19,552 nt of DNA from Bacillota bacterium (GCA_023389295.1 JAEWEO010000069.1:1-19552), one strand, 5' to 3'; shown: positions 8,512-16,398, counted from the stretch's first letter. Program-made: numbers and translations. Notes: generated by a model from the sequence alone, not told the origin.

Positions 8512-9279
8512 ATGATGAACAACAATTTAACGGAAAATATAATAGAAGTTAAAAATGCAAAAAAGATTTATCGGATGGGAAAAGAACGCATTTGCGCTGT
8601 AGATGACGTGAATTTTACCATTAAAAAGGGTGAGTTCTGTTGCTTGTATGGTGCATCCGGCTCCGGTAAATCCACCTTGCTTAATTTAATGGCCGGAATT
8701 GAGAAGTTATCTTCGGGCCAAATCATTATAAAGGGCAAGAATATTCATAAGATGGGTGAAAAGAGTCTGGCGAAATTTCGGCAGAATAATCTGGGATTTG
8801 TATTCCAATCCTATAACCTAATGGGCACTATGACAGCACTGGAGAATGTTGAACTACCTTTAATTTTTAAACACATCAGCGCTAAGAAAAGAAAAAAAAT
8901 GGCGAAAGATATGTTGGTTAAGGTAGGACTTGGGCCAAGACTTCGCCATAAACCGAAGGAAATGAGTGGTGGTCAGCAGCAAAGAGTAGGTATTGCCAGA
9001 GCATTTGTCAGCAATCCGGAAATTGTGTTTGCAGATGAACCAACGGGAAATCTGGACTCAAAGACCTCAAAGGAAGTTATGGATCTTATTAAGGAGATGG
9101 CTAGGACGAATCATCAGACGATTGTTATGGTTACCCATGATAGAAAATTGGCTGAGTATTCGGATCGAATCATTCATATTCTCGATGGTAAGATAGAAGA
9201 AATTGAGATCATTAAGAAAGACGAGATTCCAGGAGCTACTACCGAGGAGATACATGATCCTGTAGAGGAGGTATCTTAA
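8512..9279 (+). CDS. ABC exporter ATP-binding protein (LolD/MacB/YknY-like)
   Basis: This is the nucleotide-binding subunit of a type VII-like (MacB/FtsE-LolD class) ABC system; it would power the permease encoded at 12507. All functional motifs are present in the 255 residues: Walker A GASGSGKST (47-55), Q-loop Gln99, signature MSGGQQQR (151-158), Walker B IVFADE (171-176) followed by PTGNLDS, and the H-loop His209 in VTHD. An acidic 25-residue tail beyond the usual end (about 230-255) is mildly unusual. Two ATGs are adjacent (8512 and 8515); AGGAAGG at 8502-8508 fits the second slightly better. The next gene is a surface protein rather than the permease, but all four genes run the same way, which suggests one system. 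Confidence 0.93.
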   Translation: MMNNNLTENIIEVKNAKKIYRMGKERICAVDDVNFTIKKGEFCCLYGASGSGKSTLLNLMAGIEKLSSGQIIIKGKNIHKMGEKSLAKFRQNNLGFVFQSYNLMGTMTALENVELPLIFKHISAKKRKKMAKDMLVKVGLGPRLRHKPKEMSGGQQQRVGIARAFVSNPEIVFADEPTGNLDSKTSKEVMDLIKEMARTNHQTIVMVTHDRKLAEYSDRIIHILDGKIEEIEIIKKDEIPGATTEEIHDPVEEVS

Positions 9280-9430
9280 GAAGAGTAAAGATGCGTTATA
9301 AGAGGTTTAGGGTGCGTTGCCTTGGGTAAATCAATAGCTGCAGCAGTTATGCCTAACATAAGGATGTGGTTAAGAAGGTTTGCCTTCGGTAATCTTTTAA
9401 TAAATTTGAAAGGAAGCAGAGGGTATAAGG

Positions 9431-11875
9431 ATGAGAATGAAGAAATTATTGGTTGCGGTTTTAGCAATAGCAATGCTCGTAACCGGGATAACAGGGACGG
9501 GAGATTATGTTCAGGCAGCCCAAGGTTCAATTAAAGTGATTGAGGAAAGTGAAAACATTGTAAAACCAGGTGAGACCGCTCATATTAAGATGGTGATTAA
9601 AGCAACCAATCTAAATATACAAAATCCGGTGATAGACATAAAAGCAGCAAATGATACTGGTTCATCATTTACATTTTCAAATATTAAACTTAATGTCGGA
9701 AATGGTGTTGATACTAATTCTGTATATACAGCGAATACCAATCTGGAGTTTGATGTTCAAGTGAAAGAAACTGCAAAAATTGGGACTTATCCTGTTGATA
9801 TTACATTTTCATATAGAGATTTTGAAACTGGGCCAGACACCTGTACAATTTCAACTAAGCTTAAAATTCAAGAAGAGAAAACTCCCGCTCAGCTTACAAT
9901 TTCTGATTTAACCGTTGGAAGTACCAATCTTGGTAGTAAGACGGTAATGGAATTTGTAGTAAAAAATGAAGGTGAGATTACTGCGAAGAATGTATATTTA
10001 AAGATGGATTTCGGTGATAGTGTTGAAGAACGATATACCGTGAAGGACATTAAGATTGGTGACTTAAGCTCTGGTGCTACTAAGAAGGTATCCCTGCCTA
10101 TTACTATTTTATCTTCTGCTACCGTTGGAAGAAAAACCTTTACAGGTAATTTTACCTTTAAGACCGTGGATGGAGGAGAAGAAAAAGCTAGCTATAACAT
10201 CTATGTTAACTTAACAACAACTTCGAGTGCAACACAGGCACCTCAGCTTAAAATAGATAAAGTGACCTACAAAGAAGGGCTAAAGCCGGGGGACGAATTT
10301 AATTTAAGTGTTAAACTGACCAATGCTGGTGGTAGCATGGCAAAGAATATTAAGGTTGTAGTAGACGAAAGTAGCATTGACGCTGCCGGTATTTTGAAAA
10401 AATTCTATACCGATGGAGTTAGTGTGGCTAATATGAGTGATGCAATAACAAAGACAGTGAACATACCACTCTCCGTATCAAAATATGCAACGGGTGGAAT
10501 GAAGGCTGTGAAATTAGTAATTACCTACTATGATGAAAATAACGGATCGTATACTTTGAACGAAACAGTATATGTAGATGTAACGGCAACAACGGTAGAA
10601 GGTACCCCAAGTCCTAATATTGTTATTAATAATGTAACACAAGTTCCTTCACAGCCGGTAGCAGGAGGTCAGGTTGAAGTATCCTTTGATTTAGAGAATA
10701 AGAGTAATGTAGATATTAGTGATTTAAAGATTATGACAGAGGGTCTTACCTCTGCTACCTTTATTCCGGTAGAGTCAGAACCCTATCAATATATTGAAAA
10801 ATTAAAGGGTGGAGAAAAGATTCGCATTACAATACCTCTTAATGTTTCAGAAGATATTGTAGAAGGTTTAAATAATATTACGGTTAAATATACATATGCT
10901 GGTGGGGAAGGTTCGGTCACTATTCCGATTCGTGACGTGCAAAATGATGTTGGTGGTATTAGCAAGCCAAAATTAATTGTAAGCAAATTTACAACTGATA
11001 AAGAGGAGCTTCGTGCAGGTTCTACCTTTAATTTTACTTTTGACTTATACAACACCAATGCTACTGTAGCAGCAAAGAATATTACGGTGACTGTTACCCA
11101 GCCGGACAACATATTTACCGTTACTCAGGGAAGCAATAGCTTTTTTATTAATAAGATAGATCCGGGTGAGACAGTATCCAGTACTCTTGAAATGAAGGTT
11201 AAGTCAGATGCTACAACGAAAGCTTATGAGGTTCAGATCTTAATTGAGTACGAATATGATGGTGCTGAAGCAAATCCTACAACCGGTGAAGTGGGAGAAT
11301 CCAGAACGCAGAAGTTAAATCTTCAGGCGGTAGAGAATTCAAGACCTGTAGTTGATTATGTAAATGTTTATTCCTGGGATGGTTCCGTTATAGTTGGAAA
11401 TACTGCTACCCTTTCCTTTGAATTCTATAATATGGGTAAATCTCCTTTGAATAATGTAGTTGCTATTGTAGAGGGCGATTTCGCAAAGGCAGATGGTAAC
11501 ATGCACTTTGTTGGTAATGTAGCGGAAGGCAGTTCCTCCTATGTTGAGTTTGACGTAATCCCTAATATGGAGGGGACAGCTAGCGGTGTATTAAGAATTA
11601 CCTTTGAAGATAGTAATGGAGATGAAGTAGAGTTTACAAAGGATTTTACTGCTGAGGTTATGGGAGCCGGAGTAATTGATCCGGGCCCGATTGATGATGG
11701 CTCCGGAGAGGTATTTAATCCGGGAGGAGTTACTGCAAAGAAAGCGATATTACCGATCTGGGCATTTGTCATTATTGAAGTTGTGATCTTCCTGTTATTT
11801 GTACCGATTACCAGAAAGATTATTATTAGTATATATAAAGCAAAGCTTAGAAAAAGTGAGCAGGAGAAATATTAA
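9431..11875 (+). CDS. secreted, C-terminally anchored tandem Ig-repeat (CARDB/COG1361-like) protein
   Basis: An 814-residue surface protein. It begins with a signal peptide (MRMKK, hydrophobic 6-20, likely cleavage after VQA near residue 29). About six beta-sandwich repeats of 110-125 residues follow, starting near residues 34, 152, 271, 395, 512 and 638. Each opens with a strand such as P-x-L-x-I-x-x-V and carries the pattern PG(D/E)-x-(F/A)-x(3-5)-(L/F)-x-N-x-G-x(3)-(A/I)-K-N-(I/V). This resembles CARDB/NPCBM-associated/COG1361 domains. A Gly/Pro/Asp linker (about 745-768), a membrane helix (about 774-795) and a basic cytoplasmic tail complete it. It is not an LPxTG protein. AGAGGG lies seven bases before the ATG. 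Its place between ABC ATPase and permease genes suggests it works with the exporter; ligand or substrate is unknown. Confidence 0.85.
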   Translation: MRMKKLLVAVLAIAMLVTGITGTGDYVQAAQGSIKVIEESENIVKPGETAHIKMVIKATNLNIQNPVIDIKAANDTGSSFTFSNIKLNVGNGVDTNSVYTANTNLEFDVQVKETAKIGTYPVDITFSYRDFETGPDTCTISTKLKIQEEKTPAQLTISDLTVGSTNLGSKTVMEFVVKNEGEITAKNVYLKMDFGDSVEERYTVKDIKIGDLSSGATKKVSLPITILSSATVGRKTFTGNFTFKTVDGGEEKASYNIYVNLTTTSSATQAPQLKIDKVTYKEGLKPGDEFNLSVKLTNAGGSMAKNIKVVVDESSIDAAGILKKFYTDGVSVANMSDAITKTVNIPLSVSKYATGGMKAVKLVITYYDENNGSYTLNETVYVDVTATTVEGTPSPNIVINNVTQVPSQPVAGGQVEVSFDLENKSNVDISDLKIMTEGLTSATFIPVESEPYQYIEKLKGGEKIRITIPLNVSEDIVEGLNNITVKYTYAGGEGSVTIPIRDVQNDVGGISKPKLIVSKFTTDKEELRAGSTFNFTFDLYNTNATVAAKNITVTVTQPDNIFTVTQGSNSFFINKIDPGETVSSTLEMKVKSDATTKAYEVQILIEYEYDGAEANPTTGEVGESRTQKLNLQAVENSRPVVDYVNVYSWDGSVIVGNTATLSFEFYNMGKSPLNNVVAIVEGDFAKADGNMHFVGNVAEGSSSYVEFDVIPNMEGTASGVLRITFEDSNGDEVEFTKDFTAEVMGAGVIDPGPIDDGSGEVFNPGGVTAKKAILPIWAFVIIEVVIFLLFVPITRKIIISIYKAKLRKSEQEKY

Positions 11876-11917
11876 AATCGGGCATGCGTGATAGATAGAT
11901 TGGAGGATTATTGAAAC

Positions 11918-12517
11918 ATGGAGATTTTATTAACCAGTAATACAACCGCAGTGGTAGGCAACATATCTACTGATGCTGTAGCGAAATCAAGCAATAGTAC
12001 CTCAGCAACAACAGAAGTCACAACAACAACGACGGATGCTGGGGTTAATGAAACATTAGTTAAAGAGGCAGCAGGAGAAGTGACTTCACAGGTGGCTACC
12101 GATGAAGTAACAACCGATGCTAATACAGAGGGAACTGTCACAGATGAGACAGCAACAGATGAGACAGTAGCAGATGATATAGTAACAGATGAAACGGCTA
12201 CTGATGAAGTTGTAACGGATGAGACTATAACAGAAGGAATTGATACAGAAGAAGTTGTTGGTGAAGTTGGTAGTGATGTGGCAGTAGAGGGTGAAGATAT
12301 CATGATCGATGATCCGTATGTAGATCCTATCATGAATGGTGATATGGGGGAAGGGATGGTTGTTGATCCTGGAATGACGGGAGTGAAAGACCCACTATTG
12401 TCCTCGTGGCCATTTGTGATAGGCATATCCGTAGCTGTACTTTTTGTTAGTATTGCATTAGGCGCATTTTTGGCAAAGAGAAAAATCAAAAAAGGGATTG
12501 AACTTTATGAGGATTAG
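11918..12517 (+). CDS. Thr/Asp/Glu-rich pentapeptide-repeat single-pass membrane protein
   Basis: A 199-residue protein of no recognised family. The first 160 residues are hydrophilic, very rich in Thr, Asp, Glu and Val, without cysteine. Residues 75-114 are eight tandem pentads close to T-D-E-(T/V)-(A/V). A Gly/Met/Pro/Asp-rich stretch (about 120-158) leads to one C-terminal membrane helix (about 164-186) and a basic end (KRKIKKG). This predicts an extracellular acidic stalk and a short cytoplasmic tail. No cleavable signal peptide is evident, so export would depend on the C-terminal helix. GGAGG (11902-11906) lies 11 bases before the ATG. The end overlaps the permease start by 11 bases, which implies translational coupling. 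Its membrane anchor resembles that of the preceding Ig-repeat protein. Confidence 0.75.
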   Translation: MEILLTSNTTAVVGNISTDAVAKSSNSTSATTEVTTTTTDAGVNETLVKEAAGEVTSQVATDEVTTDANTEGTVTDETATDETVADDIVTDETATDEVVTDETITEGIDTEEVVGEVGSDVAVEGEDIMIDDPYVDPIMNGDMGEGMVVDPGMTGVKDPLLSSWPFVIGISVAVLFVSIALGAFLAKRKIKKGIELYED

Positions 12518-13835
12518 GGATTTATTCGTAATGGGTCTAAGGAACCTGTCCCGTAGAAAAGCAAGGACAATATTAACCGTCTTAGGTGTTATTATCGGTT
12601 CACTATCCATTATCATTATGGTTTCCATAGGCTACGGTATGAATAATAACTTTAACTCCCAGGTTATGCAACAGGGAGGTCTTACGACAATCTCTGTTAA
12701 TACCTATGCTGATATCTTTGATGATGATGGAAATTGGGTAAACAGTAAACAACAGAAGCTTGATGATAAACTGGTCGAACAACTTAGGGCAATTGAGCAT
12801 GTCAGAACAGTCTCTCCGGTTATAAGTAAAGGGGCTAATGTTACTGCGGGGAAATATATGGGATGGATCAATATAACTGCAATGGATTACAAAACTTTTG
12901 AAGATTTTGATTTTCCTAAGCTTACGTTCGGTAGCTTTCCTTCTGAAACGGATCAATCCGTTATTGTCTTAGGAAGCAATATCGCGAATAACTTTTACGA
13001 TCCTAAGTCAAGAATGTGGCAGCCGATAGAAATAGATTTTCAGAAGGAAAGGCTTGTTTTAACCTTTAATGAATATCCAGTTGCTGAGAAGAAGAGAGCG
13101 TTCAGCTTACCTCTTAAGAATCTTGCTCAGATGGAGCAATCCAACGGTGAGTTTGATTACAATGCCTATATGGACATTGAGTATTTCAAGAAAATTTATA
13201 TGAAATATTGCAACACTTTATCTTTAGAGGATCGCAAAAAGGCAATAAAGTCAATCCAAGAATATCAGCAAATTAAACTGAATGTTGATAATATAAATAA
13301 TGTAACAACGGTTCAGGATAAAATACAGGAGCTAGGCTTTCAATCTTATAGCCAGATGCAATATCTAGAGCCTTTACAAGAAGCATCAAAAACAATGCAG
13401 ATGGTACTTGGAGCTTTGGGAGCTGTATCCATGATAGTATCAGCGATTAGTATTGCAAATACAATGGTTATGTCAATTTATGAACGAACAAAAGAGATTG
13501 GTATCATGAAGGTACTTGGCTGTGTAATCAAAGATATACGAAAGCTTTTCTTATTTGAAGCAGCAATGATTGGACTGTTCGGTGGAGTTATAGGAATTAT
13601 ATTGGGCTACCTAGCCTCATGGGGAGTCAATAAATTTGGAGCACCAATTTTTAGTGCATTGATGTCAGGAAATTATATGTATGATATGACGAATACGAAG
13701 TTTTCAATTATTCCAATCTATCTACCGATTCTATCACTTGGGCTATCTATATTGGTGGGACTTATTTCAGGATACTTCCCTGCACGCCGTGCTACAAAGA
13801 TAAGCGCAATTGAAGCGATGAAGACCGAGGGATAA
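12507..13835 (+). CDS. MacB/FtsX-type ABC transporter permease
   Basis: The transmembrane subunit of the exporter. Of 442 residues, 1-19 are a basic cytoplasmic head (MRIRDLFVMGLRNLSRRKAR) and 20-42 the first helix. About 45-295 form the extracytoplasmic MacB_PCD-like domain, and 297-442 the FtsX domain with three helices. The FtsX domain contains the conserved SIYERTKEIGIMKVLG block and the terminal GYFPARRATKISAIEAMK block. I chose the ATG at 12507 rather than a TTG nine bases earlier, because AAAGGG (12491-12496) is ten bases upstream and the 11-base overlap with the preceding gene is typical of coupling. It has the usual four-helix topology of MacB/YknZ proteins and should dimerise. Substrate is unknown. 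Confidence 0.92.
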   Translation: MRIRDLFVMGLRNLSRRKARTILTVLGVIIGSLSIIIMVSIGYGMNNNFNSQVMQQGGLTTISVNTYADIFDDDGNWVNSKQQKLDDKLVEQLRAIEHVRTVSPVISKGANVTAGKYMGWINITAMDYKTFEDFDFPKLTFGSFPSETDQSVIVLGSNIANNFYDPKSRMWQPIEIDFQKERLVLTFNEYPVAEKKRAFSLPLKNLAQMEQSNGEFDYNAYMDIEYFKKIYMKYCNTLSLEDRKKAIKSIQEYQQIKLNVDNINNVTTVQDKIQELGFQSYSQMQYLEPLQEASKTMQMVLGALGAVSMIVSAISIANTMVMSIYERTKEIGIMKVLGCVIKDIRKLFLFEAAMIGLFGGVIGIILGYLASWGVNKFGAPIFSALMSGNYMYDMTNTKFSIIPIYLPILSLGLSILVGLISGYFPARRATKISAIEAMKTEG

Positions 13836-13865
13836 TAATAAAGCGTTAATTGCATACAGTAAACT

Positions 13866-13909
13866 AAAATGGGTGTCGTAGGTGAAATAACCAATCAGAC
13901 ATCCATTTT
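13866..13909 (+). terminator. terminator-like hairpin after the ABC locus
   Basis: AAAATGGGTGTC (13866-13877) pairs with GACATCCATTTT (13898-13909), 12 pairs including one G-U wobble. An inner GGT/ACC pairing sits in the loop, and the sequence continues GATTCTTT. It begins 31 bases after the permease stop. The T-tract is short and interrupted, so termination may be weak. Confidence 0.5.
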
Positions 13910-13947
13910 GATTCTTTGGGATTATAGCGTAAACCAACGGAAATAAT

Positions 13948-13975
13948 TTGATTTTTAACCCAAATATGATATAAT
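13948..13975 (+). promoter_or_regulatory. strong extended -10 promoter in front of the structured element
   Basis: TTGATT (13948-13953), a 16-bp spacer and a perfect TATAAT (13970-13975) preceded by TGA give an extended -10 promoter (TGnTATAAT). The expected start of transcription is near 13982, directly at the 5' edge of the three-way-junction fold at 13986-14086. Confidence 0.65.
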
Positions 13976-13976
13976 G

Positions 13977-14105
13977 TCCACGATAGGCAGATTAGTCCAT
14001 GAAAAACAATACGTTTGGCATGTTTACATGCCAAAACGTACTGTTTTTCATGGAGAAGTGCAACTGTGAACAGTTCCAAATCTGCCGTAGGCAAAAGGAC
14101 GTGGA
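13977..14105 (+). ncRNA. candidate structured RNA or palindromic repeat element (three-way junction)
   Basis: Three nested helices are visible. P1 is GGCAGATT (13986-13993) with AATCTGCC (14079-14086). P2 is a 26-pair hairpin, arms 13997-14022 and 14027-14053 around TTTA, broken only by one mismatch and one bulged base. P3 is AACTG (14062-14066) with CAGTT (14071-14075) around TGAA. Outside these, TCCACG (13977-13982) matches CGTGGA (14100-14105), although its first bases would precede the predicted start. A strong promoter ends six bases before the predicted start. No clear terminator follows, so the element might instead be a 5' leader of the zinc-ribbon gene, or a dispersed palindromic repeat that happens to carry a promoter. 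No known RNA family is recognised. Confidence 0.45.
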
Positions 14106-14127
14106 AACAATACGTTTCGCATGTTTA
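14105..14127 (+). repeat. partial direct repeat of the palindrome arm
   Basis: This 23-base stretch matches 14004-14026 at 22 of 23 positions (G changed to C at the fourteenth base), 101 bases downstream. It is followed by CTGTTTTTGG, similar to the end of the first hairpin, but the middle of the 3' arm is missing. It therefore looks like a decayed second copy that can no longer form the long hairpin. Confidence 0.7.
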
Positions 14128-14170
14128 TCTCTGTTTTTGGATAGGTAAGAAACAATCTATAGTAAGAAGT

Positions 14171-14199
14171 TTAGAACAGTAAGTTTATTCAATTATACT
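14171..14199 (+). promoter_or_regulatory. possible promoter for the zinc-ribbon gene
   Basis: TTAGAA (14171-14176), a 17-bp spacer and TATACT (14194-14199) lie 25 bases before the ATG. The -10 is good and the -35 weak. Confidence 0.4.
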
Positions 14200-14223
14200 A
14201 AAAATAAAAGAGGTGGAAAAATA

Positions 14224-14721
14224 ATGAAATGTAATGTTTGTGGAAGACAATCTCAGAATGAAACAGCTAATTTTTGTGAGTACTGTGGCAGTTCCTTTCG
14301 AGAACATATGCAGGCTCCTTTTCATAATCCTCACCAAGAACAGGGAAGTCCTTATGGGAATGGTCCTACTCCAATGATGCATCAGCAAAATGGAATGGCT
14401 CAAAATGCACCTAATGTAATCGATAAGGATTCAACCTCCTTTTTAAATTGGATTGGAACCTATGGAATCTTATTTATTCCTGTTGTTGGCTGGTTAGTCT
14501 TCATTATCATGTTATTCGTTTGGGCCTTTAGTAGTAATACACCTGTAAGTAAAAAGAATTGGGCTAGAGCGACCTTGATTTTTGTGGGAATTATGTTAAT
14601 AATATTTATTGTACTATTTATCTTGATTTACTTACCAATCTATCAGCAGATTTATCAGCAAATGATGGATGGAACTTTTGATTATAATAGCTATAACAGC
14701 TTTTTAGAGCAGTATTATTAA
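14224..14721 (+). CDS. zinc-ribbon membrane protein, function unknown
   Basis: A 165-residue protein with an N-terminal zinc ribbon: CNVC (Cys3 and Cys6) and CEYC (Cys18 and Cys21) are spaced as in the zf-ribbon family common at the start of Firmicute membrane proteins. A Gln/Pro/Met/His-rich linker (about 28-70) follows. Two hydrophobic segments come next (about 78-100 and 114-139), then a Tyr/Gln-rich tail ending LEQYY. The zinc ribbon would be cytoplasmic. AGAGGTGG precedes the ATG at a good distance. It lies 67 bases before gltX with no terminator seen, so some gltX transcription may come from its promoter. No specific role can be assigned. Confidence 0.75.
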   Translation: MKCNVCGRQSQNETANFCEYCGSSFREHMQAPFHNPHQEQGSPYGNGPTPMMHQQNGMAQNAPNVIDKDSTSFLNWIGTYGILFIPVVGWLVFIIMLFVWAFSSNTPVSKKNWARATLIFVGIMLIIFIVLFILIYLPIYQQIYQQMMDGTFDYNSYNSFLEQYY

Positions 14722-14788
14722 TCATAATTAGACTGTGTGGCCAAACGTAAAAGAATAAATTGTAAAACTAAATTGTGAGGTAGAGAAA

Positions 14789-16267
14789 ATGAGCAAAATC
14801 AGAACAAGATTTGCACCAAGTCCGACGGGAAGAATGCATGTCGGAAATCTAAGAACAGCATTATATGAGTATTTAATTGCAAAGCATGAGGATGGAACCT
14901 TCATCTTAAGAATAGAGGATACGGATCAGGAACGTCTCGTTGAGGGAGCTGTTGATATTATTTATCGCACCATGCAGGGCACCGGTCTTTTACACGATGA
15001 AGGTCCGGACAAAGATGGTGGATTCGGACCCTATGTTCAAAGCGAACGCCAGGCTAGCGGCATTTACCTTGAGTATGCAAAACAATTAGTAGAAAAGGGA
15101 GAAGCTTACTACTGCTTCTGTACAAAAGATAGATTAGCTTCCTTAAAAACTGCAGTAGGTAATGGTGAGGAAGAGGATGAGGCAAAAGAAGTTAAGGAAA
15201 TTATTAAATATGATAAACATTGTCTCCATTTATCCAAAGAAGAAATAGAGGAGAAGCTGGCTTCGGGAATTCCATATGTTATACGTCAGAATATCCCGAC
15301 GGAAGGTTCAACCACATTCCATGATGCTATCTTTGGTGATATCACAGTAAATAATGATGAACTGGATGACATGATTCTGATTAAATCCGATGGCTTCCCA
15401 ACCTATAATTTCGCCAATGTTATTGATGATCATTTGATGGAAATCTCACATGTAGTCAGAGGAAATGAGTATTTATCCTCAACACCAAAATATACAAGGC
15501 TTTATCAGGCGTTTGAATGGGAGGAGCCGGTATATGTTCATCTTCCTCTAATCACAAACGAGGAGCATAAGAAGCTGAGCAAACGTAGTGGACATTCCTC
15601 TTATGAGGATTTATTAGAGCAAGGTTTTGTATCAGAAGCGATTATTAACTTTGTAGCACTTCTTGGCTGGAGTTCTTCTAAGAACACAGAGATTATGTCT
15701 TTACAGGAACTAATTGAAGAATTCGATTATACACATATTAATAAAGCCCCTGCGGTATTTGATATTGTTAAGCTTCGTTGGATGAATGGTGAATATATCA
15801 AAAACATGGAATTTGAGAAGTACTATGAGCTTGCCCTACCATATATCAAAGAGGTTATTAAGAAGGATTTAGACTTCAGAAGAATTGCTGCTCTTGTGAA
15901 AACAAGAATTGAAACTCTTGTAGATATCAAGGATATCATTGATTTCTTTGAAGAGCTTCCGGATTATGATATCGCAATGTACACTCATAAGAAAATGAAA
16001 ACGGATGCAGAGAATTCTAGAAACGTTCTTCAGGAGCTTTTACCAAAGTTTGAGGAGTTAGAAGATTATTCTGAAGCAAACATTGAAGCTCTTCTTATGG
16101 CTTATATTGCAGAAAAAGGAATTAAAAATGGACAAGGTTTATGGCCTGTAAGAACCGCTGTATCGGGAAAACAATCCACTCCGGGTGGAGCTTATGAGAT
16201 CATGAGCATTCTTGGTAAGGAAGAAAGTCTTCGTCGTATCCGTATTGCTATCCAGAAATTAAGTTAA
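14789..16267 (+). CDS. gltX: glutamate--tRNA ligase
   Basis: Class I aminoacyl-tRNA synthetase that charges tRNA-Glu; in many Firmicutes the same enzyme also charges tRNA-Gln for later amidation, which cannot be decided here. The 492 residues show the opening RFAPSPTGRMHVGNLRTAL with the HIGH-type motif HVGN (17-20), the GluRS-typical R-I-E-D-T-D block (about 42-47), and the KMSKS-type motif KLSKR (262-266). Length is normal. The ATG is preceded by GTGAGG. The upstream gap of 67 bases is too short for a T-box leader, and none is seen. The C-terminal half carries the expected anticodon-binding helices. No anomalies noted. Confidence 0.97.
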   Translation: MSKIRTRFAPSPTGRMHVGNLRTALYEYLIAKHEDGTFILRIEDTDQERLVEGAVDIIYRTMQGTGLLHDEGPDKDGGFGPYVQSERQASGIYLEYAKQLVEKGEAYYCFCTKDRLASLKTAVGNGEEEDEAKEVKEIIKYDKHCLHLSKEEIEEKLASGIPYVIRQNIPTEGSTTFHDAIFGDITVNNDELDDMILIKSDGFPTYNFANVIDDHLMEISHVVRGNEYLSSTPKYTRLYQAFEWEEPVYVHLPLITNEEHKKLSKRSGHSSYEDLLEQGFVSEAIINFVALLGWSSSKNTEIMSLQELIEEFDYTHINKAPAVFDIVKLRWMNGEYIKNMEFEKYYELALPYIKEVIKKDLDFRRIAALVKTRIETLVDIKDIIDFFEELPDYDIAMYTHKKMKTDAENSRNVLQELLPKFEELEDYSEANIEALLMAYIAEKGIKNGQGLWPVRTAVSGKQSTPGGAYEIMSILGKEESLRRIRIAIQKLS

Positions 16268-16296
16268 GTAAGCGAATACGCTGATAATATTTTCAT

Positions 16297-16362
16297 ATGA
16301 CAGAAACTGATAATACATGTTATACTTAAAAAGGTTTATATGTAGAATCAGTTTCTTGTCAT
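16297..16362. repeat. long imperfect hairpin downstream of gltX
   Basis: ATGACAGAAACTGAT (16297-16311) pairs with ATCAGTTTCTTGTCAT (16347-16362) over 15 pairs with one bulged T. The AT-rich loop contains a further TACAT/ATGTA pairing. No T-tract follows on either strand, so it is not a standard terminator. It could protect the 3' end of the gltX message or be a palindromic repeat. The whole 16268-16568 gap holds no gene that I can see. Confidence 0.6.
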
Positions 16363-16398
16363 TACATACAGTCTTATACTCTGTAATTTTCATTATCA

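Noticed and set aside
9292..9330. 12-codon plus-strand frame between the ATPase and Ig-repeat genes
   Set aside because: Too short, with a poor ribosome binding site and no supporting context.
9276..9530. 84-codon minus-strand frame over the start of the Ig-repeat gene
   Set aside because: It overlaps the signal peptide region of a well-supported gene and has no ribosome binding site or family resemblance.
12131..12260. CRISPR-like array
   Set aside because: The periodicity is 15 bases without spacers and is explained by coding pentads.
11908..12489. 193-codon minus-strand frame opposite the pentad-repeat gene
   Set aside because: It is a Ser/Thr/Val shadow created by the 15-bp repeats. 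The plus-strand frame has the ribosome binding site, the membrane anchor and the overlap with the permease.
11918..12517. Signal-peptide or LPxTG wall anchor in the pentad protein
   Set aside because: The N-terminus lacks a hydrophobic core and cleavage site, and the C-terminus has no LPxTG, only a membrane helix with a basic tail.
13864..14094. 76-codon minus-strand frame across the structured element
   Set aside because: It starts with TTG without a ribosome binding site and lies entirely over the hairpins and promoter. Its composition looks like translated palindrome, so it is treated as spurious.
14722..14788. T-box leader for gltX
   Set aside because: The gap is only 67 bases and no T-box sequence or antiterminator is seen.
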